The position numbers and the translations under genes were made by a program. The notes beneath the pieces were generated by a model that was given only the letters and a program-made list of their open reading frames with translations, did not search any database and was not told the DNA's origin. From positions 3,162,001 through 3,226,000 of the forward strand of contig NZ_CP024903.1 in assembly GCF_003330765.1 (NCBI RefSeq): 64,000 bases of DNA. The letters are read 5' to 3'. The stretch's first letter is position 1; each line of letters opens with the position of its first letter. Shown here piece by piece: positions 17,177 through 25,400 of the stretch. The stretch is from Burkholderia pyrrocinia. Lineage in GTDB: Bacteria; Pseudomonadota; Gammaproteobacteria; Burkholderiales; Burkholderiaceae.

Positions 17177-18268
17177 ATGACGAAAAAGACCCTTCTGGCA
17201 CTCGCGGCCTGCACGATCCCCGCCGCGTCGTTCGCGCAGAGCAGCGTGACGATGTTCGGGCTGATGGATGCCGGCATCAGCTACGTCAGCAACGAAGGCG
17301 GCCACGGCAACCCGAAATTCGACGACAACATCTTCTTTCCGAACCTGCTCGGGTTCGAAGGCAAGGAAGATCTCGGCGCGGGCACGCGCGCGATCTTCCG
17401 GCTCGTCAACCAGTATTCGCTCGGCAACGGCTCGATTATCGGCGGCGGGCTGTTCGCGCGCACGGCCTATGTCGGGCTGCAGAACGACCGGTACGGCACG
17501 CTGACGCTCGGCAACCAGTACGAGTTCATGGTCGATTCGCTCGCCGCCAGCGGCAATGAAATCGCGCAGGATCTCGTCGGCCTGTACGGCTTTCGCAATG
17601 GACCATTCGACAAGCTCGCGTTGCCGAACAACCCGACCGGCGCCTTCGACTGGGATCGCGTCGCCGGCAGCAATCGCGTCGCGAATTCGGTCAAGGTCAC
17701 GAGCCCGTCGCTGTCGGGCCTGACCGTCGGCGCGCTGTACGGTTTCGGGAACGTCGCGGGGTCGGTGGGCGCAAACAACACGGTCAGCGTCGGCGCGCGC
17801 TACGACAACGGCCCGTTCGGCGCGGGCGTGGCCTATACGAACCAGAAATACGGCGCGGCGGCCGGGCTGCCGCCCACCAGCGTGCGAAACTGGGGCGCGG
17901 GCGTTCACTACACGGTCGGCACGGTCACGGGGAAGGCGCTCTTCACCACCGTGCGCAATGCGCAGAACGGCGCGGGCGCGTGGTCGGCGGAAGCCGGCGC
18001 CGCATGGCGGCCGTCGCCGGTATGGGTGATCGGCGCGAGCTATACGTACATGAAGGGCAACGACACCCTCGACAACGCGCACGCGCACCAGTTCCTGGCC
18101 GCGGTTCAGTACTGGCTGTCGAAGCGCACGATGGTGTATGTGGCGGGCGTGCATCAGCGCGCAAGCCATGGCAGCAACGCGCAGATCAACGGCGTGATGG
18201 ACGCGAACGGCGCGTCGAGCGGCGCACTGCAGTCGATCGCACGGATCGGGTTCAGCACGCGGTTCTAG
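17177..18268 (+). CDS. Outer-membrane porin (OmpC-type)
   Basis: A 363-aa precursor with a signal peptide (MTKKTLLALAACTIPAASFAQ, cleavage after AFA) and a mature part beginning QSSVTMFGLMDAGISY, the standard start of beta-proteobacterial general porins. The protein ends in an aromatic residue (RIGFSTRF), as needed for BAM-dependent assembly. Gly/Asn/Tyr-rich alternating strands predict a 16-stranded barrel. A TTG six bases upstream has better spacing to GAGGAG but the ATG gives a cleaner signal peptide. Placed after the catabolic operon, it probably admits the operon's substrate. Confidence 0.93.
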   Translation: MTKKTLLALAACTIPAASFAQSSVTMFGLMDAGISYVSNEGGHGNPKFDDNIFFPNLLGFEGKEDLGAGTRAIFRLVNQYSLGNGSIIGGGLFARTAYVGLQNDRYGTLTLGNQYEFMVDSLAASGNEIAQDLVGLYGFRNGPFDKLALPNNPTGAFDWDRVAGSNRVANSVKVTSPSLSGLTVGALYGFGNVAGSVGANNTVSVGARYDNGPFGAGVAYTNQKYGAAAGLPPTSVRNWGAGVHYTVGTVTGKALFTTVRNAQNGAGAWSAEAGAAWRPSPVWVIGASYTYMKGNDTLDNAHAHQFLAAVQYWLSKRTMVYVAGVHQRASHGSNAQINGVMDANGASSGALQSIARIGFSTRF

Positions 18269-18293
18269 GTTCCAGCCCCCTGGTGAATCCTGT

Positions 18294-18318
18294 CGGCGAT
18301 CCCGCGGCCGGATCGCCG
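18294..18318 (+). terminator. Porin terminator hairpin
   Basis: CGGCGATCC / GGATCGCCG, a 9-bp perfect stem with a 7-nt loop, 25 bp after the porin stop; no clear U-tract. Confidence 0.6.
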
Positions 18319-18457
18319 GACGCCAGTGCTTGAAGGTGTATTCGGCTGTCATGTCGCTGTCTCCGGACTGACGGCCGACATTCGCAGAAGAGCTGGCCGC
18401 GACACGGTTGCCCCGCATCAGACCCGTCACGCACCGCACTTCTCGTCGCACGCGCAC

Positions 18458-18474
18458 TGTAATCACGTGTAATC
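18458..18474 (+). promoter_or_regulatory. Direct repeat upstream of aidA
   Basis: TGTAATC ACG TGTAATC, two 7-bp copies one helical turn apart, about 155 bp upstream of the aidA ATG. A direct repeat with this phasing may be a regulator site. It is not a canonical lux/cep box. Confidence 0.3.
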
Positions 18475-18629
18475 GACTCGCGACGCAATCCTTCGTACGC
18501 TGTTCTGACTCTTCCGCGCGCCCGATTTCTCCGCGGGCGCCGCTTCGCAGGATGAGGGAGGTGCAGGCGCCACAAGCGTCGTCACTCAGCAGGGTGTTTT
18601 GCCAACGATAAACCGTGAAAGGAACTGCC

Positions 18630-19184
18630 ATGCCTGAAATTCTGAGTACCTACTCCATCATCGATGTCCTGATCGCGTTCGATGTCGAGGAAATCCTGAG
18701 AAGGAACAACAATTCGCTCAGTACGAATTCGAGTCAGCCGACCTCGCTCGGGAACAACCCCGATACCGTCTTCATGATCACCACGCTGGCGAACGCGGCG
18801 TATGGCTATAGCCAGGGCTCGCAGGGCGAGGGCGGCGGCAATTTGCGGATCAAGGCCGAAGTCAACGACTTGATTCACTGGCGCACCGTGTCGCTGACCG
18901 ACACGGCAGACTACAAGTGCTTCCTGTATCGCCTCACGCCGCGCGGCGCCAATCGGCTGGGCAATGTTTCGTACCTCACCGCCAACATCACCGAGCCTTA
19001 CCCGGCCCAGGGCTGGCCCGAGAACAACCAAGTGAATGAAGAGCCGCGCGCGGACTACTACGCGGAAGCCCGCGTGCGCAGTCCCGGCGACGAAACCTAT
19101 TCGTTTGTCGTCGCCATTTACGACCGGCATGCGCAACTGAAGGGCTACGTCACCTGGGATCCTTTCATCGGCATCAGCAGTTGA
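18630..19184 (+). CDS. aidA: AidA/PixA-family inclusion-body protein
   Basis: A 184-aa soluble protein with an all-beta look: a MPEILSTYSIIDVLIAFDVEEIL start, FMITTLANAAYGYSQGSQGEGGGNL and FVVAIYDRHAQLKGYVTWDPFI. This is the AidA/PixA ('inclusion body protein') family. In Burkholderia and Ralstonia, AidA is strongly quorum-sensing-controlled and in B. cenocepacia is needed for nematode killing; its biochemical role is unknown. The ATG at 18630 has AAGGA at good spacing; a GTG 15 bp upstream is less likely. It ends at a very strong bidirectional hairpin facing the TOMM operon. Confidence 0.85.
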   Translation: MPEILSTYSIIDVLIAFDVEEILRRNNNSLSTNSSQPTSLGNNPDTVFMITTLANAAYGYSQGSQGEGGGNLRIKAEVNDLIHWRTVSLTDTADYKCFLYRLTPRGANRLGNVSYLTANITEPYPAQGWPENNQVNEEPRADYYAEARVRSPGDETYSFVVAIYDRHAQLKGYVTWDPFIGISS

Positions 19185-19238
19185 TCTCAAAGCAGCGCCT
19201 GAACAAGACCGAGACGTGATCGGCGCAAGGCGCCCGGC

Positions 19239-19277
19239 GGCACCGGGCGGGCGGAATCGGTCCGCCCGCCCGGTGCC
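19239..19277. terminator. Very strong bidirectional hairpin between aidA and the TOMM operon
   Basis: A 17-bp perfect stem (GGCACCGGGCGGGCGGA on the left arm) with a 5-nt loop, between the convergent stops of aidA (19184) and the YcaO gene (19323). No U-tract on either side, but the stem is the longest in the window. Confidence 0.75.
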
Positions 19278-19322
19278 CTCTGCCGGCTCCATCCCGCTGG
19301 CGCAGGCGAACAAGCGGTCAAG

Positions 19323-21560
19323 TTACAGAAACAGTAGCGCCGGATTCAACTCCGGTTCGCCGCACGGCTGCGCGCGCCAACGCAGCTCCACCGGAACCGA
19401 ATAAAGCCGTCGCGCGCCAAAACGCGGCCAGAAATGGCACAGCCCCGGCGCGATGACTTGCACCACGGACAAGCCGATATCGGGCCGCGTCTTGTCGACG
19501 ACGAGCACGTCCATGCCGGCCGCCGCGATGCGCCCGACGCAATGCGCGAGCGCCGCCGGCAACGACGCAGCGTCGATCGGCCGCCACGTCGAGCGTGTCG
19601 TGCCGCGCACGTCTGTCGCCGGATACAGAAACCCGGTTGCTGAAAGTTTTTCGCGATCCCACGGGTGCGGCGCATCCGCTGCGACATCGAGCAACTGGTT
19701 GACTTCGGTCAGAGCCCGCTGCACCGCGATACGACCGTCCGGATGACAGCCGAAGCCGATCGAGAAGCGCCCGTCTTGCGGATTCTCCGCCAGCGCGGCC
19801 ACGGTCGGCACCCCGAGATCGGTGGTAATGTCGAGCGCCCACAAACGCCATCCGAGCGTCGCGTATTCGCGCACGAGCGCATCGAAATACGGATCGTCGA
19901 AACTCGCGAGATCGATGCCGGGGCGCGGGATCCGGTTGTACCACCAGATCGCGACCGCATCGCGCTCGATCAACTCGAGCATGCCTTGCAAAATCGCCTC
20001 GTCGACGCTCGATCCCGCCGCGCAGCCGTTGGGATTGTGTACGCATGCGGCCGGTGCCTGCGCACTGTCGGGCGTTTCCGCATAGCAGTAGCTCAGCGGT
20101 ACGAGCCGGCGCCTGCCGGTCACGAGCGACCAGGCAGGCGTCCAGTCGATCACGTCGCTCGCCGTGAAGCGCGGCGGCACCTGCTTTCGCACATCGCGGG
20201 TCAACGCGTTGATTTCATCGCGCGCGTCGAATTGCCGTTCGCTGAACTGCTGAAGATCGTTCACGTGAATGGGTGCAGCATCACAAGCCGGGTCGGCGAG
20301 CAGGCTTTCGATACTTCCGGTCAACGTCGCCTCGTCGCCTTGATACACGCTGCTGAATCGTTCGAGCGCTTCGCACAGCGCGCTCACGCGGGCTTGATCG
20401 TCGGTGCGGCCCTTGCCGGAGCAGATCCGGTCGAACCGGTTGCTGCCCGGTACGGCGGCCGGGCACACGAGAAAACCCGACGCATAGACCTTGCGCAAGC
20501 CCGCGTGTCGCTTCGGCATCGGATGCAGATACGCGATCGCGCCGCTGACCGGCGAGATCAGATGCGCATGGCGCTCGAACACCTGTTGCGGATCGGCGGT
20601 CCGGTAGCCGCCGTCGGTGCGCGCCAACGGCGCATGATCGGCGAGCCGCGGCGCGCGCGCCGCCTGCTCGCGCATCCACGCGGGATTGCCGCAGCACGGG
20701 CATTGCGGACGCCTGAGCACGCGGTGCCGCTCGGCAGCCAACGTGTCGATGCGCTGCGCCACGATATGCGTTTGCGACCGTTCCGATGCCGTGCGGTTGA
20801 CCGCAATCTGCTCGACCGTCGCCGCCACGAGTGCCGCTGCGGCCGCGGCCCCGGCACGCGAGGCGGCCGGCGGCACGCGCGTTGCGTCGCTGCCGTGATG
20901 GCGCGCAAGCAGCGCCTCGACGGGCCGGTTGATGCGAATCCAGTAACGCACGCATTCGATGCAGGGCGCGTCCGCAAGCGCGCCGCCGCCGGCCAGCAAC
21001 GGCCCGATCAGCGTCTGCACGCCACTGGCCGCCACGACGAGCAATGCCCCGCCGCGCGCCACCACGCGGGCAGCGCACGCGGCGAGATCGTCGCGGTCGT
21101 GCGTATCGGTGATCGCGACGGTCAGTTCGGCGTCCGGCACGACGTCGATGCCGGCCATGTCGAGCGCACGCCTGAGCGCCGCATCGTCGGCGCCGAACGC
21201 TTCGACGGCGACGCGCAGATGCGCGATGCGCGCACAAGCCGCGTCGCCGTCGAGCCCGGCGCGCTCGAAGAAGCCGCGCGCCGCATCGTCGTCGTGCGGC
21301 ACGTCGGCGCGCACGTACCCGCGACGCACCAGATGATCGAGCCGCGCGAGCACGTCCCATTCACCGAACGTGCCGGCGAGCGATGCCACGGTCTCGGCGA
21401 TCGTCATCCGCGCGCGCAAGCAGGCGGCGATCCGCACGAAGATCGCGCCGGACAGCATCGCGCGTTTGAATTCGTCGACAACGAACAGGGTCTCGGGCCC
21501 CGCATCGAGCACGAGCAAATGCGGTTTGAAGCGCAACACGCGCGAAAGGTCATCGAGCAT
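19323..21560 (-). CDS. Fused TOMM cyclodehydratase (C-domain + YcaO)
   Basis: A 745-aa RiPP-modifying enzyme. Residues ~1-300 are the E1-like/partner domain of azoline-forming cyclodehydratases, with a tetracysteine zinc site: Cys200/Cys203 (CIEC) and Cys287/Cys290 (CPCC). Residues ~330-745 are the YcaO domain, with ATP-binding segments SGKGRTDDQARVSALCEALER and MLELIERDAVAIWW. It would activate backbone amides with ATP to cyclise Cys/Ser/Thr side chains of the two precursors encoded just upstream. The C terminus (ELNPALLFL) lacks the usual PxPxP tail. No flavin dehydrogenase gene is in the operon, so products may stay at the azoline level. Confidence 0.92.
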   Translation of the reverse strand: MLDDLSRVLRFKPHLLVLDAGPETLFVVDEFKRAMLSGAIFVRIAACLRARMTIAETVASLAGTFGEWDVLARLDHLVRRGYVRADVPHDDDAARGFFERAGLDGDAACARIAHLRVAVEAFGADDAALRRALDMAGIDVVPDAELTVAITDTHDRDDLAACAARVVARGGALLVVAASGVQTLIGPLLAGGGALADAPCIECVRYWIRINRPVEALLARHHGSDATRVPPAASRAGAAAAAALVAATVEQIAVNRTASERSQTHIVAQRIDTLAAERHRVLRRPQCPCCGNPAWMREQAARAPRLADHAPLARTDGGYRTADPQQVFERHAHLISPVSGAIAYLHPMPKRHAGLRKVYASGFLVCPAAVPGSNRFDRICSGKGRTDDQARVSALCEALERFSSVYQGDEATLTGSIESLLADPACDAAPIHVNDLQQFSERQFDARDEINALTRDVRKQVPPRFTASDVIDWTPAWSLVTGRRRLVPLSYCYAETPDSAQAPAACVHNPNGCAAGSSVDEAILQGMLELIERDAVAIWWYNRIPRPGIDLASFDDPYFDALVREYATLGWRLWALDITTDLGVPTVAALAENPQDGRFSIGFGCHPDGRIAVQRALTEVNQLLDVAADAPHPWDREKLSATGFLYPATDVRGTTRSTWRPIDAASLPAALAHCVGRIAAAGMDVLVVDKTRPDIGLSVVQVIAPGLCHFWPRFGARRLYSVPVELRWRAQPCGEPELNPALLFL

Positions 21561-21592
21561 CGTCTGGTTCCGTGCGGCGGGTCAACAAACAT

Positions 21593-21625
21593 CGCGCGGC
21601 CCGGGCAGCCGGCCCGGGCCGCGCG
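21593..21625 (-). promoter_or_regulatory. Intra-operon GC hairpin, candidate attenuator
   Basis: A 14-bp perfect stem (CGCGCGGCCCGGGC) with a 5-nt loop, in the 91 bp between the second precursor gene and the YcaO gene. A leaky terminator after small precursor genes would give more precursor than enzyme, as is known at other RiPP loci. There is no U-tract, so readthrough is plausible. Confidence 0.6.
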
Positions 21626-21651
21626 ACGGTGCGCGGTTCGGCCGCGCGGGG

Positions 21652-22014
21652 TCAGCAGCAGGTGAACAGGTAACTCGGCCCGGCGTCGCAGTATGCCGCG
21701 AGTGCAACGGCCTCTTCGTCCACGCTCGTCGGTTGCTCCGGGATGCCGACCGTCATCACGTTGCGCGGTAGGCTCCAGCTCCCGTGGCCGTTACCGTGGC
21801 TCGTCCAGCCATGATCGCCGTCCGTCTTGACGACCTCGATGTCGATGATCCACGGACACTGGTAACCGAAGTATTTCGCGAGCGTCTCCAGCGGCTTCTC
21901 CAGCAGCTCACCCTTGAACTCCGGGTTCCGCCATGAAAGCGCGATCGCACGCAGATAGACCTTCTGAAACTCCAGCATCGATTCGAGCGTCGGATTAGCG
22001 TTGTCCTTTGCCAT
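21652..22014 (-). CDS. TOMM precursor protein 2 (core ends in Cys-Cys)
   Basis: A 120-aa precursor of the Burkholderia BMA_0021/BMA_0022-like TOMM family (recognised by context and general layout, not by a search). The leader, residues ~10-60, shares with its upstream paralogue the pattern LEF/Y...RAIALxW...F...EL...P(V/L)E(A/T)L..YF/HFxY. The C-terminal core is CDAGPSYLFTCC: three Cys, one Ser and one Thr as potential cyclisation sites. AGGAAAA precedes the ATG; the start is 15 bp after the stop of precursor 1. Confidence 0.85.
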   Translation of the reverse strand: MAKDNANPTLESMLEFQKVYLRAIALSWRNPEFKGELLEKPLETLAKYFGYQCPWIIDIEVVKTDGDHGWTSHGNGHGSWSLPRNVMTVGIPEQPTSVDEEAVALAAYCDAGPSYLFTCC

Positions 22015-22029
22015 GTCGGTTTTCCTGGG

Positions 22030-22374
22030 TCATTCCATGATGGTGATGTGGTTCGCGTTGTAGGCGGCCAGCGCCTGCGCGAATTGCGCTTCGTCCGCCG
22101 GCGCGGGCGGCAGAAACAGCGTGAGCTTGTTTTTCCGGCCGCCCGTCCAGTCGCCGTTGACGCTCGGCGTCCAGGCCGACGATTTGACCTGCACCTTCAA
22201 GTCGAGCTTGAACGGGAAGTGATAGTCGAAATGCGCGCGCAATGCCTCGACCGGATCGGCCTCGAGTTCGTCGAGAAACGCCGGGGAATGCCACGCGAGG
22301 GCGATTGCCCGGATGACGGTTGCCCGGTATTCGAGAAATTGTTCGTACGTCGGTAATCGAAGATCCTTGCTCAT
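22030..22374 (-). CDS. TOMM precursor protein 1 (core without cysteine)
   Basis: A 114-aa protein paralogous to precursor 2: TYEQFLEYRATVIRAIALAWHSPAF and ALAAY line up with SMLEFQKVYLRAIALSWRNPEF and ALAAY. After ALAAY it ends NANHITIME, with no Cys or Ser and only one Thr, so the presumed core is nearly devoid of cyclisable residues. The ATG at 22374 follows GGAGAG; a longer upstream reading lacks such a site. It starts 33 bp after the kinase/cyclase stop. It could be a partner protein, a chaperone-like decoy or a precursor modified differently. Confidence 0.8.
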   Translation of the reverse strand: MSKDLRLPTYEQFLEYRATVIRAIALAWHSPAFLDELEADPVEALRAHFDYHFPFKLDLKVQVKSSAWTPSVNGDWTGGRKNKLTLFLPPAPADEAQFAQALAAYNANHITIME

Positions 22375-22407
22375 CGGTATGCTCTCCTGAATGACGAATG
22401 GAACCAC

Positions 22408-25400
22408 TTACGGCAACGACTGCAACATCGCCCCGGCGAGCCTGGCGATGCGGCCCATGCCCGCCGTTGTTGCAATTTCGACTGCGCGCCGGCACGCATC
22501 CAGCGCGGCCACGCCGCCGCAGCGCGGATCGGCCCGGCGCAGGTACTCGCACTTCTTCAGCCACAGCTGCGCTTCGTAATACCGCTCTCCGGTCGACTCG
22601 CACCATGCGAGGCATTGCTCGACCTGCGCGAGCGCGGCGTGGTAGTCGCCGCGCGCGGCATCCAGCTCGGCAAGCAGCGACGCGTAGTAGGTCATCCCGA
22701 GCAGGCCGCCCGACTGCCGCTGCGCATCGAGATGCGCGACGACGCCCGCGCGATCCCCTTGCGTCCACGCATGAATGATCGCGGCGTAGTGCCCGACCGC
22801 GCGCAGCCGATGCACATCCGACAGGCGGAGAATCGCTTCCGACAGGGTGCGGGCCGCGTCGCGATCGCCCGTCAGCTGGTACATGCGCGCGAGGTACATC
22901 ATCGTGACGCCGAGCGTCGGCAAATGGTCGAGGCAGGTCGCGCAATACACCGCGTCGCGCGCCATCGCGAGCGATGCGTGCGGATCGTCGTCCATGCACC
23001 AGCGCACGCTCGCGAGCGACGCCATCGTCCACGCACGCGTATCGAGCCCCAGGATGCGCCGATGGTCCGCGTCGCGCCGCACGTCGTAGCCGGCCAGCAC
23101 CGCGTCGAACGCGGCGCGGGCGCGCGCATAGTGGCCGTCGACCCACAGGCTCATGCCGCGCATCGCGTCCGCCGCGACCTGAGCGCCGGCGTCGCCGCGC
23201 TCGGTCGCGAGCGCGTCGAGCCGCATGCTGATCCCACGCACCGTGGGACGATCGCCGGCGACGTGGTAGTAAGTCGACAGCGTCCAGAGCGCGCTGATCT
23301 CGAGTTCCTGGTCGTCGACCGTCTGCATTTGCCGCAACAGCTGCTCCGCATGCTCGCGCACCTGCGGATCGGCCCAGCCGAACCGGGCCATCGTCGCGTG
23401 CGTCAACGTGGCGCGGATGCGCGCGCTGTCGTGTTCGCGTTGTGCGTAGTCGGCGTCGACAAGCCAGTCGAACACCGACTGCCCATAGCGGATCGCGTCG
23501 TCGTAACGGGAACGTTCGAGTGCGCGACGCGCCGCGTCGATGCCGTGGGCGATCGCGTCGGCGAAGGCGCCCGAGCGCGCGAAGTGCCCGGCGACGCCGA
23601 ACGCGTGCGCACCGGCCTCGCGATCGGCTTGCGCGACCAGCGCATGGCCGACGCACGCATGGTTGCCGCGCCGCACGGCGGGCGGCATCGATTCATACGC
23701 CGCGTCGCGAATCAACGCGTGGCGGAACGAATAGAACACGCGATCGCGCCGATGTTGCGCGTACAGGATCCGCTCTTCGAGCAGCAACCGCAGATGCGCG
23801 TCGAGCGTGGCCCGATCATGCGGCGATGCGTCGGCGAGCAGTTGCGCATCCACCTCGAGCCCGATGGTCGCGGCGAGCTGTGCGGTGTCGCGCGCGTCGT
23901 CGATCCGGTCGAACGCGAGACCGAGCATGCCGCCGAGGCTGAGCGGAAGCGGATAAGGGTCCGTCGCCGGCGGCCCCGCGAGCGAGCCGTCCACGCCGCT
24001 CATCGTCAGCTCGCGCGCGACGGCCTCGATAAACAGCGGGATGCCCGCCGTACGATGGGCGAGCTGGTCGAGCCAGGCCGGATCGAGCGCGCCTTGGCCC
24101 AGACACGCCGAAATAAGGCGCTGCGCGTCGTCGCGCGGCAGGCGGCGCAGCACCAGGCGTTCGGTCGCACCGCGCCAGCGCCCGAGCTTGTCGGGGCGCG
24201 ACGTGAACACGATGCCGAGGGCCGCTGCGCGCGGCGAGCGCTGCAGGTACGCGAGAAAATCCTCGGTCGAGCGGTCGATCCACTGGACGTCCTCGACGAC
24301 GAGCAGCACCGGAGCGCCGTTGCCGAGCGACACGATCAGTTGCTCGAGGACGTCGAACAGCGCGTGCTGCTCGCGCGCACTCGACCACAGGAGCCCCTTC
24401 GCCTCGCAAGGCAGCCCCAGCCAGGTCGCGAGCGCGACACGGGCCGCCGCATGATCGCAATCGAGCGGCGCGATCATGGTGTCGATCGCCGCGAGCGCGA
24501 AACCGGCCGGACAATCGGCGTCGATATGCCAATGCGCGCCGATGAACCGCAGGATCGGAAACAGCGCGTGATTCTCCCGCTCGGGCAGGCACCCGCAATG
24601 CGCGAAGGCGTGGCCCTGGGTCCGGACCGCCTCGCACAGCTCGTGCACGAGGCGCGACTTGCCGATTCCCGCATCGCCGACGACGAGCCGCGGCACGCTG
24701 TGCGGCACCGGCTCGCCGCCCATCACGCGACGATGTCGTGCGAGCGTCTCCTGCCACGCACGCAGCAGCGCGTCGAGCTCGCGCGCGCGGCCGACCATCG
24801 GCGCCCGCATGCCGGCGTCGAGCGAATCGAACGGCGTATCGGCGCGACGCTCGCCGAGCAATTCATGAACCGGCTGCGGCACGAGGCCCGCCCGCGCCAG
24901 CCGCAACGCACTCGGCCGACAGTCGGCATGCCGTTCGAGCGCGAGCCGCGCATCGTCGCTGATCAGAATCTGCCCGGGCCCGGCGAGCCGCAGCAGCCGC
25001 GATGCCGCGGCGGGCGTCGAACCGCCCGACATGTGCGACGCATGCGCGAGAACCTGCCCGACGTGAATCGCGGCGGCCACTTCGACGCGCCAGCTTTCGC
25101 CACCGGCGCGGCCGCCGGCAGCCGCAGACACCGGCAGCCGTGCGCGATCGGCCACCCGCACCATGTCGAGCGCCGCGCGCGCCGCACGGCGCGCGGGCCG
25201 GTCGATATCGCCTTGCAGGCCGAAATGGAACAGCAGCGTGTCGCCGAGCCGGCCGCCTGCGTGCGCGCCATAACCGACGGCGATGTCGGCACACTTCGTC
25301 AGCCATTGCTCCTCGTAGCCGTCGAGCAAGTCACCGTGATCGGCTCCGGCGTAGCGTTGCCGGCCTTCTCCGGTGATCGTCACACAACAACACAGCGTGG

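Larger units (their letters stand above)
18269..18629. other. 361-bp region between porin and aidA
   Basis: Contains the porin terminator hairpin at the left and a direct repeat TGTAATC-N3-TGTAATC at 18458-18474. No convincing gene. The right end has AAGGA before the aidA ATG. Confidence 0.5.

Noticed and set aside
18408..18611. Short + strand frame between porin and aidA
   Set aside because: Arg/Ser-rich translation, no ribosome-binding site, ends just before the aidA signal.
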